Assembly: GCA_021160185.1 (NCBI GenBank)
Contig: JAGHDA010000254.1
Coordinates: 1-25,558 of the forward strand
Length of the DNA: 25,558 nt
Direction: 5' to 3'
Source: Verrucomicrobiota bacterium
GTDB lineage: Bacteria > Verrucomicrobiota > Verrucomicrobiia > Limisphaerales > CAZBKV01
Positions 7,166-15,922 of the stretch are shown here, in pieces. The number at the start of each line of letters is the position of its first letter. The first letter of the stretch is position 1. Made by a program: the position numbers and the translations under genes. Below the pieces are notes generated by a model that was not told the origin of the DNA, ran no database searches, and saw nothing but the letters and a program-made list of their open reading frames with translations.

Positions 7166-9493
7166 ATGGGCACACAAAAAGCGTTTCCCGTAAAACCGAG
7201 CAACCGCGCGCCTTCCCGATTCCGAAGGCGTTCACGAGCCGGTTTCGCTCTCGCCGCAGCGTGGCTTGCAGCGATCTGCTGCGCCCCGGCGACTCGCGCC
7301 GGAGGGCGGCTGACCATCGAGGCCGCCGGAGCCGGAGCCTCGACCATCGAGCTTGTGCGGCACGACCAGCCCTGGCGCTTCCGCAAGGGGCTCACCCCGC
7401 CCCCGGCCGATTGGCTCCTTCTGCCGGAAGCGGAGCTGGGCGAGGAGTGGCTCTTGGGACCAGGCGGCTTCGGCTACGGAGACCCAGGCATTCAAGGGGA
7501 AGCGACGGGGCTGGAGGACATGCGCGGAGCCTATACCACGCTGTGTCTGCGGCGCGCGTTCGACGTCGCCGAGCCTCTTTCCCCCCGGAGCCATCTTTTC
7601 CTGCGCGTCGATTTCGACGACGGCTTCGTGGCGTGGCTGGACGGCGCGGAAATCGTCCGCGCGAACGCTCCGGGCGAACCCGGCGCGCCGGTTCCCTACA
7701 ACGCCACAGCGCCTTCCTCGCACGAGGCCTCCTGCTGTGACGGCGGCGCGCGCGAACCGAGCGTGTGGGATCTGGGGCCGGCCGCCGAACTGCTCGCTCC
7801 GGGCGCGCACATCCTGGCGCTGGAGGGCTTGAACGCCTCGCGCCAGAGCAGCGACTTCCATCTCATCGCCGAGCTCTACGCCGCCGACCCGCGCCCGCTT
7901 GTGGAGCCGAAGCCGTTGTTTGTGATCGCCCGCACAAACCGAGCGCGGCTTTTCGGAGCCGTCCAGGTTCCCGGCGCGGCGAGCCTCCGGCTCAACGGCA
8001 AGCCGTTGGCCTGGACGCCCGGTGCGACAAACTGGGAAGCCGCGATCGAGCCGACGCCCGGCTGGAATCGTTTCCGCATCGAGGCGCTGGACGCAAACGG
8101 CCTCGCCCTTGCCGCGGCCTGGAGAGATCTCCTCAACGCCCAGGGCGAGGAACCCGCCGAGCTGGACGCGGGCGCCGAGACGGTTTGGGGCGGCCCCGGC
8201 CGAACGCTCCGGGTGGACGGCGTAGTGCGCGTGCCGGCCGGCGCAAGGCTCCTCATCGCCTCCGGCACAACCGTGCTCTTCGCCCCGGAGGCCAAAATCG
8301 CCATCGAGGGCGGCGCGCTGCGGATCGAAGGCGCGCCGGAAGCGCCCGTTATCCTGGCTCCGGCCGAGGGCGAAGGAGCGTGGGGCGGCATCGAGGCGCG
8401 CGGCGCCGACGCCTCGTTCGAAGGAAGCGGATTCGAGCTGATCGGCGCGCCCGTCGTTGTCGCCGACGGCGCCCGGCTCGCGATCGAAGAAGCTGCAATC
8501 CGCGACTTCCCCCAGCAGGGCCAGCCGATTCTTCATGTCTCCGGCGGGGCGGACGCCTCCCTCCGCCGATGCTACCTGGCGCGGTATTATGAAACCCTCT
8601 GGCAGCGCTCGCTCGTGCGGATCGAGGAGTGCCTCTTCGAAGATTTCTCCTTTCCCAACAGCGACGGCGTCGATTTCGACGAGGCCCGGCCCGGATCGCT
8701 CATCCGGCGCTGCACAATCCGCCGCGGCCTGGAAACCAACACCGACGCAATCGATATCGGCTCGCGCTCGGAGGGCGTCACGGTGGAGAGCTGCCTCCTG
8801 GAAGACGTGGCCGACAAAGGCGTCTCGATCGGCGAGGAATCCTCCGCCATCGTCATCACCAACTGCCTTGTCGCGCGCGCCGGAATCGGCGTGGAAGTCA
8901 AGGACAGCTCGAGCGCCTCCCTGTTCGCCTCGACGATAGCGGATTGCCAGATCGGGCTGCGGCTCCGAATCAAAACCGGCAGCCACGGCGGCCGTCTCAC
9001 GGAGGGATGGAACAACATCGTCGCCCGAGGCGGCGCGGCGCTGGAGCTGCTGGACGACTCAACCCTCGCGCTCGATCATTCCTGCCTCGAAGGCGCGGAG
9101 CAGGCCGGAACAGGGAATTTGTCCCTCGCGCCGGCGTTCCGCGCGCCGGAAGCGGGCGACTATCAATTGGCCGCCGGCTCGCCGCTCCTCCGCGCGGGCC
9201 GAGACGGAGCGGCGCTCGGCCCGGCGTGGCCTGTGGGCGCGCCGTTCGCCGCCGGCCCTCCGCAGCTCGGCTGGAGCGTCGATCAAGGCGCGCCGGAGCT
9301 TGTCATCCCCGTGGGAACCCGCCGTCCCCTTGAGCTGCTTCAAGCGCCCGCCATCAAGGGCGCTTCGTGGCGGACGATCCGCCGCTTCTTCCCCGGCCCT
9401 TTGCCGGAGACTCGCGCGATCCGCCCGTCGCTTGCGGACAAACGAGGCTTTTTCCGGCTTCGCCGCCTTCCCGAGACCGCTGAGGCGCCCTAA
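7166..9493 (+). CDS. Secreted right-handed beta-helix repeat protein
   Basis: The 775-residue exported protein has a basic n-region with a hydrophobic core (GFALAAAWLAAICCA, about residues 28-42) and likely cleavage after ATRA (about 46). An N-terminal beta-sandwich-like module (about 65-240) contains EWLLGPGGFGYGDP and LFLRVDFDDGFVAWLDGAEI. This motif set is common in verrucomicrobial and planctomycetal cell-surface proteins with CotH or lamin-tail domains. A linker of about 100 residues follows, then a parallel beta-helix (about 335-645). Its coils include IEECLFEDF, IRRCTIRRG, VESCLLEDVADKGVSIGE and ITNCLVARAGIGVEVKDSSS. The C-terminus ends DKRGFFRLRRLPE, a typical Verrucomicrobiota ending. 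Beta-helix proteins often bind or cleave polysaccharides, but no lyase catalytic set was identified. ATG 7166 with GGAG just before it is preferred over upstream starts, which would remove the export signal from the N-terminus. Confidence 0.8.
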   Translation: MGTQKAFPVKPSNRAPSRFRRRSRAGFALAAAWLAAICCAPATRAGGRLTIEAAGAGASTIELVRHDQPWRFRKGLTPPPADWLLLPEAELGEEWLLGPGGFGYGDPGIQGEATGLEDMRGAYTTLCLRRAFDVAEPLSPRSHLFLRVDFDDGFVAWLDGAEIVRANAPGEPGAPVPYNATAPSSHEASCCDGGAREPSVWDLGPAAELLAPGAHILALEGLNASRQSSDFHLIAELYAADPRPLVEPKPLFVIARTNRARLFGAVQVPGAASLRLNGKPLAWTPGATNWEAAIEPTPGWNRFRIEALDANGLALAAAWRDLLNAQGEEPAELDAGAETVWGGPGRTLRVDGVVRVPAGARLLIASGTTVLFAPEAKIAIEGGALRIEGAPEAPVILAPAEGEGAWGGIEARGADASFEGSGFELIGAPVVVADGARLAIEEAAIRDFPQQGQPILHVSGGADASLRRCYLARYYETLWQRSLVRIEECLFEDFSFPNSDGVDFDEARPGSLIRRCTIRRGLETNTDAIDIGSRSEGVTVESCLLEDVADKGVSIGEESSAIVITNCLVARAGIGVEVKDSSSASLFASTIADCQIGLRLRIKTGSHGGRLTEGWNNIVARGGAALELLDDSTLALDHSCLEGAEQAGTGNLSLAPAFRAPEAGDYQLAAGSPLLRAGRDGAALGPAWPVGAPFAAGPPQLGWSVDQGAPELVIPVGTRRPLELLQAPAIKGASWRTIRRFFPGPLPETRAIRPSLADKRGFFRLRRLPETAEAP

Positions 9494-10158
9494 CCGTCCG
9501 CGCGCTCCCGGCGCAGCTCCTCCATGATCGCCGTGCCGCTGCTGGTCCCGATCCGGTCCGCTCCCGCCTCCACCATCTGGCGGAGGGCGCGAAGCGTGCG
9601 GATGCCGCCCGCGGCTTTCACGCCCAGATTGGGCCCGACCGCCTCGCGGAGCTGCCTCACGTCCTCAACGGTCGCTCCGCTCCGGGCAAAGCCGGTGGAT
9701 GTCTTGACAAAGCGGGCGCCGGAGAAACGGATCAATTCGCAGGCGCGGATCTTCTCTTCCCGAGTCAAGAGACAGGTCTCGATGATCACCTTGACCGGCC
9801 GGCCGTCCGCCGCCTCGACCACGTCCCGAATCTCCCGAACCAGACGGCGGTCCTCGCCTTCCTTGAGGAAGCCGATGTTCAATACCATGTCCACTTCGTG
9901 CGCCCCCTCGTCGAAGGCCGCTTCCGCTTCGAACCGTTTGACGTCCGGATCGCACGCCCCGAGCGGAAAGCCGACCACGGCGACCACCTTGACGTCGGCG
10001 TCCTCTAACAAATGCCGGGCCAGGGCCACGCGGGAACCGTTGACGCACACCCCGTAGAAGCCGTAGCGCCCGGCTTCGGCGCACAGCCGCTCAATGTCCG
10101 CCCGCGTCGCCTCGGGCCGGAGCAACGTGTGTTCGATGCGTTTGGCGATCTCCTCCAT
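9490..10158 (-). CDS. deoC: Deoxyribose-phosphate aldolase
   Basis: The 222-residue cytoplasmic TIM-barrel class I aldolase cleaves 2-deoxyribose 5-phosphate to glyceraldehyde 3-phosphate and acetaldehyde. Family motifs are IEHTLLRPEAT (residues 8-18), YGVCVNGSRV (35-44), VVGFPLGA (61-68), HEVDMVLNIG with the general acid/base Asp (D90), ARFVKTSTGF with the Schiff-base Lys (K152), GVKAAGGIRT with the second Lys (K181) and RIGTSSG. Length equals the usual DeoC. ATG 10158 is chosen because MEEIAKRIEHTLL fits the family N-terminus; the longer frame to 10254 adds only Arg-rich filler. Its TAG stop overlaps the TAA of the convergent beta-helix gene (shared bases 9491-9492). No other nucleoside catabolic gene is adjacent. 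Confidence 0.95.
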   Translation of the reverse strand: MEEIAKRIEHTLLRPEATRADIERLCAEAGRYGFYGVCVNGSRVALARHLLEDADVKVVAVVGFPLGACDPDVKRFEAEAAFDEGAHEVDMVLNIGFLKEGEDRRLVREIRDVVEAADGRPVKVIIETCLLTREEKIRACELIRFSGARFVKTSTGFARSGATVEDVRQLREAVGPNLGVKAAGGIRTLRALRQMVEAGADRIGTSSGTAIMEELRRERADG

Positions 10159-10431
10159 CCGGGCCCTAGCGGACCGCGCCCGCCGCTCCTTGTCGAATGA
10201 AAAACGAAGCGCCCCTTCGCTTCCCCAAGGCAGAAAGAAACCCCGCCGCCTCAAGCTTCAGCAAGCTGCCCGCTCGACAGGTTTCGAAGCGGGCGGCGGC
10301 TCGATTCATCTTTTCTTCTTTTCCCCGGAGACACCCCCCTTCAGAAGGGTTGGTTTTGGCTGGACGAGGGCTGGGAAAACGGGATAAGGAAAGTGGAGAA
10401 AAACCGCCCGGGCCGAAGAGGCCGGCGGAAC
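10159..10431. other. Divergent intergenic region deoC / sulfatase with one hairpin
   Basis: This 273-bp gap separates divergently transcribed deoC and the sulfatase. It holds an imperfect inverted repeat, GCCCGCTCGA...TCGAAGCGGGC (10268-10294, one bulged A), then a pyrimidine-rich run (10308-10325) and a small CCCTT-CAG-AAGGG hairpin (10337-10349). Neither is a clear terminator or a recognised riboswitch. Promoters for both genes should lie here, but no convincing -35/-10 pair stands out. Confidence 0.4.
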
Positions 10432-12189
10432 ATGGATGCTCTCATGAAAACAAGCCAACCTATCCGACGCCTGGCGCGCGTCACGGCGGCTCTGGCCGCG
10501 GGGACCGCGCTGGCCAGCGCGCTCGGCGCGGCCCGACCCAACGTGATTCTGATCATGCCCGACGATCAGGGCTACGGGGATTTGCATTGCCACGGCAACG
10601 CGATGATCCGCACGCCCGCGATGGATCGGCTTTATGCCCAAAGCGTGCGCCTCACAAACTTCCATGTGGATCCGACCTGCTCGCAGACTCGGGCGGCGCT
10701 GATGACCGGCCGCTACTCGACCCGCACCGGGGTGTGGCACACCATCATGGGCCGTTCCCTGCTCGCGCATGACGAGGTGACGATGGCCGACCTCTTCGCG
10801 GCGGCCGGCTACAAAACGGCGATGGTGGGCAAGTGGCACCTGGGAGACAACTACCCCATGCGCGCCGAGGATCGCGGGTTCCAGGAAGTCCTTCGCCACG
10901 GCGGGGGCGGGATCGGCCAAACGCCCGATTATTGGGGCAACGACTACTTCGACGACGTTTATCTCCACAACAGCAAGCCCGAGCAATTCCACGGCTATTG
11001 CACCGACGTCTTTTTCTCCCATGCGCTGCGCTTCATCCGCGCCAACCGGGACCGCCCCTTTTTCCTCTATCTGGCCCCGAACGCAGCCCACGGCCCCTAT
11101 CGCGTGCCCGAGCGCTACCGGGACTATTACCTGGCCAAGGGGGTTCCCAACCCGATGGCTTCCTTCTACGGCATGATCGAAAACATCGACGAAAACCTGG
11201 GCGTGTTGATGGACAAACTCGATGAGTGGGGGCTGGCTCAGAACACCATTCTCATCTTCCTTACGGACAACGGCACCTCCGCGGGCGTGGCCGGGGGCAA
11301 AGCGGCGGCTCATGCCAAATGGCGTGGGTTCAACGCGGGCATGCGCGGCAAGAAAGGCTCCGCTTATGACGGCGGCCACCGCGTGCCCTGCTTCATCCGC
11401 TGGCTGGCGGGCGGGATCGGCGGCGGCAAAGACGTCCGCCCCATCACGGCTCATTTCGACCTGTTGCCCACCCTCGCCGAGCTGTGCGGGCTGCGCGTTC
11501 CGGAGCGGGTTCAACTCGACGGCCGCAGCTTGGCTCCCCTGCTCCGCAACCCGCAAGCCGCGTGGCCGAAGCGGACGCTTTTCGCGCATGTGCAGCGGCA
11601 GGAAATCCCTCCCAAGTGGATCCGCAGCGCTGTGATGACCGACCGGTGGCGGCTGGTGAATGGCAAGGAACTGTACGACATGAGCCGCGATCCGGGGCAG
11701 CAAGAGGACGTAGCCGCTGAGCATCCGGACACAGTGGCCAGGCTGCGCAGGGAATACGAGGCGTGGTGGCGCTCTTTGACCCCCGCTTTCAGCCGCTATT
11801 CCCGAATCGTGATCGGCGATCCGCACGAAAATCCGTCCCGGATCACCTGTCATGACTGGCATTCGAACCAAGTGCCTTGGGACCAGTCCCTCGTCCGCAG
11901 GGCGCCTTGGGCCAACGGCTACTGGATGATTCAGGTCGCCAAAGCGGGCAAGTACCGGTTCGTGCTCCGCCAGCAGCCGCCGCAAGCGCGCTTCCCGATC
12001 CAGGGCGATCGGGCTCGAATCCGCGTCAACGACCGGCAGGCCGAGGCGGCGATTCCGCCGGGGGCGACCGAGGCGGCCCTGACGCTCGATCTGCCCTCCG
12101 GACCGGCCAAGATGCAAACCTGGTTTTTCGACTCCAAGTCGGGCAAGTCGCGCGGGGCTTTCTTCGTGGAGGCGAAGCGGCTGCCTTGA
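10432..12189 (+). CDS. S1-type sulfatase (arylsulfatase-like) with atypical CSQTR active-site motif
   Basis: The roughly 585-residue exported protein has a hydrophobic signal segment (VTAALAAGTALASALGA, 17-33). The alkaline-phosphatase-fold sulfatase core follows: NVILIMPDDQGYGD with metal-binding DD (44-45), the formylglycine site PTCSQTRAALMTGRY (81-95), MVGKWHLGDNYP, AAHGPYRVPERY and LIFLTDNGTSAG. A C-terminal beta-sandwich-like domain (about 450-585) follows, including WANGYWMIQVAKAGKYRFVL. Sulfatases hydrolyse sulfate esters after oxidation of the active Cys to formylglycine, whose usual consensus is C-x-P/A-x-R. Here the third position is Gln (C83-S-Q-T-R87). A bacterial maturase would be needed; none is in the window. 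Start choice: ATG 10432 (GGCGGAA ahead) or ATG 10444; a GTG at 10393 is also possible. The likely substrate is a sulfated polysaccharide (inference). Confidence 0.88.
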   Translation: MDALMKTSQPIRRLARVTAALAAGTALASALGAARPNVILIMPDDQGYGDLHCHGNAMIRTPAMDRLYAQSVRLTNFHVDPTCSQTRAALMTGRYSTRTGVWHTIMGRSLLAHDEVTMADLFAAAGYKTAMVGKWHLGDNYPMRAEDRGFQEVLRHGGGGIGQTPDYWGNDYFDDVYLHNSKPEQFHGYCTDVFFSHALRFIRANRDRPFFLYLAPNAAHGPYRVPERYRDYYLAKGVPNPMASFYGMIENIDENLGVLMDKLDEWGLAQNTILIFLTDNGTSAGVAGGKAAAHAKWRGFNAGMRGKKGSAYDGGHRVPCFIRWLAGGIGGGKDVRPITAHFDLLPTLAELCGLRVPERVQLDGRSLAPLLRNPQAAWPKRTLFAHVQRQEIPPKWIRSAVMTDRWRLVNGKELYDMSRDPGQQEDVAAEHPDTVARLRREYEAWWRSLTPAFSRYSRIVIGDPHENPSRITCHDWHSNQVPWDQSLVRRAPWANGYWMIQVAKAGKYRFVLRQQPPQARFPIQGDRARIRVNDRQAEAAIPPGATEAALTLDLPSGPAKMQTWFFDSKSGKSRGAFFVEAKRLP

Positions 12190-12238
12190 TCGAAAGGAGG
12201 GCAAGGCTTTTCCCGGAAAGACCAACCCGAGAGAACCT

Positions 12239-13228
12239 GTGCGCGACGCTCCCCCGCCAGCCTGGCGCGACACAAGGACGCCCGTCCGGCTGGGGATTTC
12301 CGCCTGCCTGCTCGGCGAAAAGGTCCGCTACGACGGGGATCACAACCGCGACCCTTTGGCGGTTGAAACGATCGGGCGGCGGGTCGAATGGGTCCCGGTT
12401 TGCCCCGAAATGGAAATCGGGATGCGAGCCCCGCGCCCGCCGATTCGACTGGAACGCCGGGAAAACCAGGCGGGGTTCCGGCTGATCGAGCCCGGTTCCC
12501 AGACCGACCTGACCGAGCGGATGCGCCGCTGGGCCCGGGGGCGGCTGGCGGCGCTGGCCAAGGAGGGGATTTGCGGCTTCATCCTCAAACGCAACTCGCC
12601 CAGTTGCGGGCTGCGGCGCGTGAAGGCGTTTCATCCCGACGATCGGCCTGCCGGATCGGGCCGGGGCCTGTTCGCCGAGGCGCTGCTTCGGGCGTTTCCG
12701 CGCCTGCCCGTCGAGGAGAACGAGCGGCTGTGGGATCCGGAAGCGCGCGGCCAATGGGTTGCCCGGGTGTTCGCCTGTCACCGGCTGCGGCTGCTGTGGC
12801 GTTCGGCGTGGAGAAAGGAGGATCTGGCCGCCTTTCACGCCGCGCACGAGCTGGAGCTTTGGGCCCGCTCGCCGAGGGCATGGCGCGCGCTGGGCGCGTT
12901 GCCGGCCTTCCCGGGGCGACGCTCGCGGGCGAGCCTTCGCCGGGCTTACGAAGAAGGCTTCCTCGATGCGATGGCGCGGCCGGCCACGCGCGGCCGACGC
13001 GCGGCGGCGCTGCGGCGCGGGTTCGGCGCGATCGCCGCGGGGCTTGATCCAGCCGCCCGGCGCGAACTGGCGGCGGCCGTCGAGGCCTTCCGCCGCGGGG
13101 AAATTCCCTTCCTCGCGCCCGCCGCCTTGCTCCGGCACTACGCCCGCCTGGCGGGGATCGAGAGTCTGGCGGAACAGACGTTTCTCAATCCCGATCCGCG
13201 CGAGGCGGCGATCCGGGGCTGGACGTAA
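12239..13228 (+). CDS. DUF523-DUF1722 fusion protein (YbgA/YbbK-like)
   Basis: The 329-residue cytoplasmic protein has an N-terminal DUF523 (about 16-155): LGISACLLGEKVRYDGDHNR, WVPVCPEMEIGM, GICGFILKRNSPSCGL. The four Cys (C23, C55, C112, C123) are those conserved in the family and suggest metal or cofactor binding. The C-terminal DUF1722 (about 185-310) has LAAFHAAHELELWARSPRAW. In the usual DUF1722 the H..hK.llmAHs core carries a Lys and a second His; here the equivalent stretch is HELELWARS, so that region is diverged. The same two domains are fused in many bacteria. Function is unknown; links to thiouridine or DNA photorepair have been proposed but are not shown by this sequence. The start is GTG 12239, the only candidate in frame after a long open stretch; GAGAG lies 5 bases ahead. 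AGGAGG at 12195-12200 has no start codon near it. Confidence 0.88.
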   Translation: MRDAPPPAWRDTRTPVRLGISACLLGEKVRYDGDHNRDPLAVETIGRRVEWVPVCPEMEIGMRAPRPPIRLERRENQAGFRLIEPGSQTDLTERMRRWARGRLAALAKEGICGFILKRNSPSCGLRRVKAFHPDDRPAGSGRGLFAEALLRAFPRLPVEENERLWDPEARGQWVARVFACHRLRLLWRSAWRKEDLAAFHAAHELELWARSPRAWRALGALPAFPGRRSRASLRRAYEEGFLDAMARPATRGRRAAALRRGFGAIAAGLDPAARRELAAAVEAFRRGEIPFLAPAALLRHYARLAGIESLAEQTFLNPDPREAAIRGWT

Positions 13229-13244
13229 AGCCCGCCTCGCGGCC

Positions 13245-13263
13245 TCCGCTCAGGGGGAGCGGA
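13245..13263. terminator. Possible bidirectional hairpin at convergent gene junction
   Basis: TCCGCTC-AGGGG-GAGCGGA is a perfect 7-bp stem between the stop of the DUF523 gene (13228) and the 3' end of the minus-strand lamin-tail gene (stop at 13250), overlapping the latter's last codons. There is no T-run, so termination activity is only a guess. Confidence 0.3.
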
Positions 13264-15922
13264 TCCGGTAGAAACGCGCCTTCTCTCCGGACGCAACCTG
13301 GGCGGCAAACCGACCTTCGCGAAGCCCGGCGGCGACTGCTGTCCACGGCCCCTCGGGGGCCTCGGCGGTTTCGACTGCGTAGGTCTGGCCGGGAGCGGCG
13401 TCCCACTCGATGAGGAGCGAGCCGTCTGCGTTCAGTTTGACGCGCGCCGCGCCGATCGGCTGAGGCTCGGGCAGGGTCGGCGGCTCATCCCAACGCTTGC
13501 CGTCGTATTGGCGGCCCGGACTGACGGCGAGATCGGAGACCGCCGTCTGAGGGACAAAAGGCCCGTTGAGGTCCGGGTAGCGCGTCATCGACCCGTCCGG
13601 CGCGGTTTCCTCATAGACCAGGCGGGCCACTATGCCGCCGCGCTCGTTGCGGAGAATGATTGTGTCGCCGCCGTTGTTCAGAGCGAGGCCGAGATCGCTT
13701 TCGCTCGCCGGCTCGACGATCACGTCCGGATCCAACTCCGGCGGGAAACCGTTCAGCGGCCCTCCGTAGACCACGCAGGCGTTCGAAGAAGCCAGGGGCG
13801 TGGGGTAGTAGAACTGGTGGCGCAGGCCTACGGCGTCGGAAAGCGTCCAACCTTCCAGGTCGATTTCTTCCGGGGAAAGGTTGACCAACTCGATGTATTC
13901 ATCGTTCACCCACCAATCCGCGTCCACAGGCGGAACGCGATCGAGGGGGTTGAAAAAGGCGGCCTCCGAATCGCTTGTGGGATTGGCCAGGTATTCCGCA
14001 ATCGCCACGCGTTGTTCGGCCGCGGTGGGAACATAAAACGTCCACGTGACGAGGTTGGCGGCGACGCCGTTGTCTGCGCGGAGCGAGGCATGGAACAGCT
14101 TGCCCGCGTCCGCCTCGGTCGGCTGGAAACGCAGCTCGCCCGTCAGGTCGACTCCTTGGACGGATTCGAAAACCCACTGGGCGGAGGCGGGGAGGCCTTC
14201 GGCGAGCGGCTCGATCCGAACCGTCCGGCCCTCCGGGTCGAACACGCGGATCAGGGAACGAAACGACTCGCCGGGCCGCACGCCGTGTTCCAGGAAGGCG
14301 TTGGTAGGCGCGTCGCCGGGGCGAAGCAGGCCGGCCAAGTAGTTCGTGAAGAGGACGGAAGGCGGCTTGCGGCTGCTGAGAATGTCCGCGTAGCGGGTGG
14401 GAATAAGCTGGTAGCCCCCGGTGCGCGGATCGCTCCGGTCGTACTGGGCCAAGACGCCCAGCACGCTTGCCTGGCCCGCAGGGATCGGCTGCCCGCCAAG
14501 GTCGGTCCGGGCGTCCACCCGGAGAGTGAATGTCTCGAAGTACTCGTTGGTCATCGAAAGGTTGCCGCTGGCGGGAAACGTCCCGCCGGGGCCTTCGATC
14601 CACACGTTGGAAGCGATCACGTAAGAGCCTTCGTAAGGCTCGATCAAGTCGGGGGCCAACTGCCAACTGAAATCCAGGACAATCGGCTCCGGCAAGGGGT
14701 TGCCCTGGCTGAGCCGCCCGACGTCGGTCTCCGGATTCGCGACATCCGGGACCAGCTCCAAAAGGCCGTTGTAATGGGAAAGCGGGGCGGTGACTCGAAC
14801 CTTGTCTCCGGCCTGAGGGATGAACCGGTCCGCTCCGCCCTTCCAGAACACGGCGATCCCGGCTGTCGCGTCCTGGACGTAAAAAAGGACGTTCCGGCTG
14901 GGGCCGGTCAGATTCACATGCGTGGTCACTACGCCCTCGACGGTGAAGAGGTTGGTCGTGTCGGTGGGAAGGTAATTCTCCGGGTCCACCAACTGCCGCA
15001 GGGCCGGGATGTCCGTGCGCGGCGGCGGTTCCGGAACCTGCAAGGTGAGCAGCGCCGGCTCGCTGAGGACTTCGCCGAAGGCGTTGCTCACGCGAACCTG
15101 GTATTGGCCGGCGTCTTCCGGGCGGACCTCGGGGATGCGGAAGACGTCATTGACGGCCCCCTCCACAGGCTGCCCGTTAAAGAGCCATTGGTAGGCGAGC
15201 GGCAAAGCCCCGGAGGCGGCCACGGAAAAGGACGCTTCCTCCCCGGCCCACACGGTTTGGCTTTGGGGCTGGGTCACAATGACCGGGGCGCTCGGTCCGG
15301 ACCCTTTCGGAAAGCCGAAGACTCGCACCATGTCGAACCGCCAAGTGCCGTTGGGCGAGTAGTTGCTCCCTTCCTTCGCCGCGACGTAGCCGGCGTCCGC
15401 AAAGTCGGACACCAGGCGCACGGCGAACTGCGGGTTGTCGTCCGCGTCCGGGCCGAAAGCCGCCGTCAGCTCGGTCAGGAACCAGGCGGGCCGCTCCGCC
15501 GTGAACGTCGCGGCTTCTTTCCACTGGACGCCGTCGGCGGTGTAGAGCACGACCAACTTGTTCGCGGCGGTGTTGCTGGCGCGCCAATCGAACTTCAGCG
15601 CAATCTGTTCATAGCCCGCGGTGGAGAGGCGGAACTCGACGCCCGCCGTCCGGGGCGCGGCGCCTTGCTCCGGGAAGCCCGAGAGGTTCCAGCCCGAGTT
15701 GTCCTCGGCCGGGTCCTGGGGCGAGCCGGTGGCAAAGGCCTCCTTCACGCCGCCAAGCGCCGCGGCGACGCCGCTTCCTTCGGCGGGAGCGGTTGCGCCG
15801 GTGGTCGGGTCGGCGTCCGCCCCGGCGTTGAAATCCCACAAGCCGATTGTTTCCTGAGCCGCCGCGTTCAGGGACAACCCCAGCGCGGCGCACAGGCCCG
15901 CAAGAACGAGGTTTCGTTTCAT
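13250..15922 (-). CDS. Large secreted protein with Ig-like and lamin-tail domains
   Basis: The 890-residue exported protein has signal peptide MKRNLVLAGLCAALGLSLNA with cleavage near AAAQ. An N-terminal module (about 20-210) begins ETIGLWDFNAGADADP and includes FDWRASNTAANKLVVLYTAD. An Ig-like domain (about 212-297) shows the classic ending RPEDAGQYQVRVSN with its Tyr. An OB-like module (about 303-410) contains VFWKGGADRFIPQAGDKVRV. A lamin-tail domain (about 637-765) shows NDEYIELVNLSPEEIDLEGW. The C-terminal domain ends ARFYRIRSP, a form common in Verrucomicrobiota surface proteins. It is likely an extracellular adhesion or scaffold protein; no catalytic site was recognised. ATG 15922 has no clear ribosome binding site. 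It starts 26 bases after the pseudopilin stop on the same strand. Confidence 0.85.
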   Translation of the reverse strand: MKRNLVLAGLCAALGLSLNAAAQETIGLWDFNAGADADPTTGATAPAEGSGVAAALGGVKEAFATGSPQDPAEDNSGWNLSGFPEQGAAPRTAGVEFRLSTAGYEQIALKFDWRASNTAANKLVVLYTADGVQWKEAATFTAERPAWFLTELTAAFGPDADDNPQFAVRLVSDFADAGYVAAKEGSNYSPNGTWRFDMVRVFGFPKGSGPSAPVIVTQPQSQTVWAGEEASFSVAASGALPLAYQWLFNGQPVEGAVNDVFRIPEVRPEDAGQYQVRVSNAFGEVLSEPALLTLQVPEPPPRTDIPALRQLVDPENYLPTDTTNLFTVEGVVTTHVNLTGPSRNVLFYVQDATAGIAVFWKGGADRFIPQAGDKVRVTAPLSHYNGLLELVPDVANPETDVGRLSQGNPLPEPIVLDFSWQLAPDLIEPYEGSYVIASNVWIEGPGGTFPASGNLSMTNEYFETFTLRVDARTDLGGQPIPAGQASVLGVLAQYDRSDPRTGGYQLIPTRYADILSSRKPPSVLFTNYLAGLLRPGDAPTNAFLEHGVRPGESFRSLIRVFDPEGRTVRIEPLAEGLPASAQWVFESVQGVDLTGELRFQPTEADAGKLFHASLRADNGVAANLVTWTFYVPTAAEQRVAIAEYLANPTSDSEAAFFNPLDRVPPVDADWWVNDEYIELVNLSPEEIDLEGWTLSDAVGLRHQFYYPTPLASSNACVVYGGPLNGFPPELDPDVIVEPASESDLGLALNNGGDTIILRNERGGIVARLVYEETAPDGSMTRYPDLNGPFVPQTAVSDLAVSPGRQYDGKRWDEPPTLPEPQPIGAARVKLNADGSLLIEWDAAPGQTYAVETAEAPEGPWTAVAAGLREGRFAAQVASGEKARFYRIRSP

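Noticed and set aside
7232..8986. 584-codon open frame on the minus strand opposite the beta-helix gene
   Set aside because: Low-complexity Arg/Gly/Glu content and no motif; the plus strand has a signal peptide and repeat coils.
10306..12273. 655-codon open frame on the minus strand opposite the first sulfatase
   Set aside because: No recognisable domain; the plus strand carries all sulfatase motifs. It is a GC-driven antisense frame.
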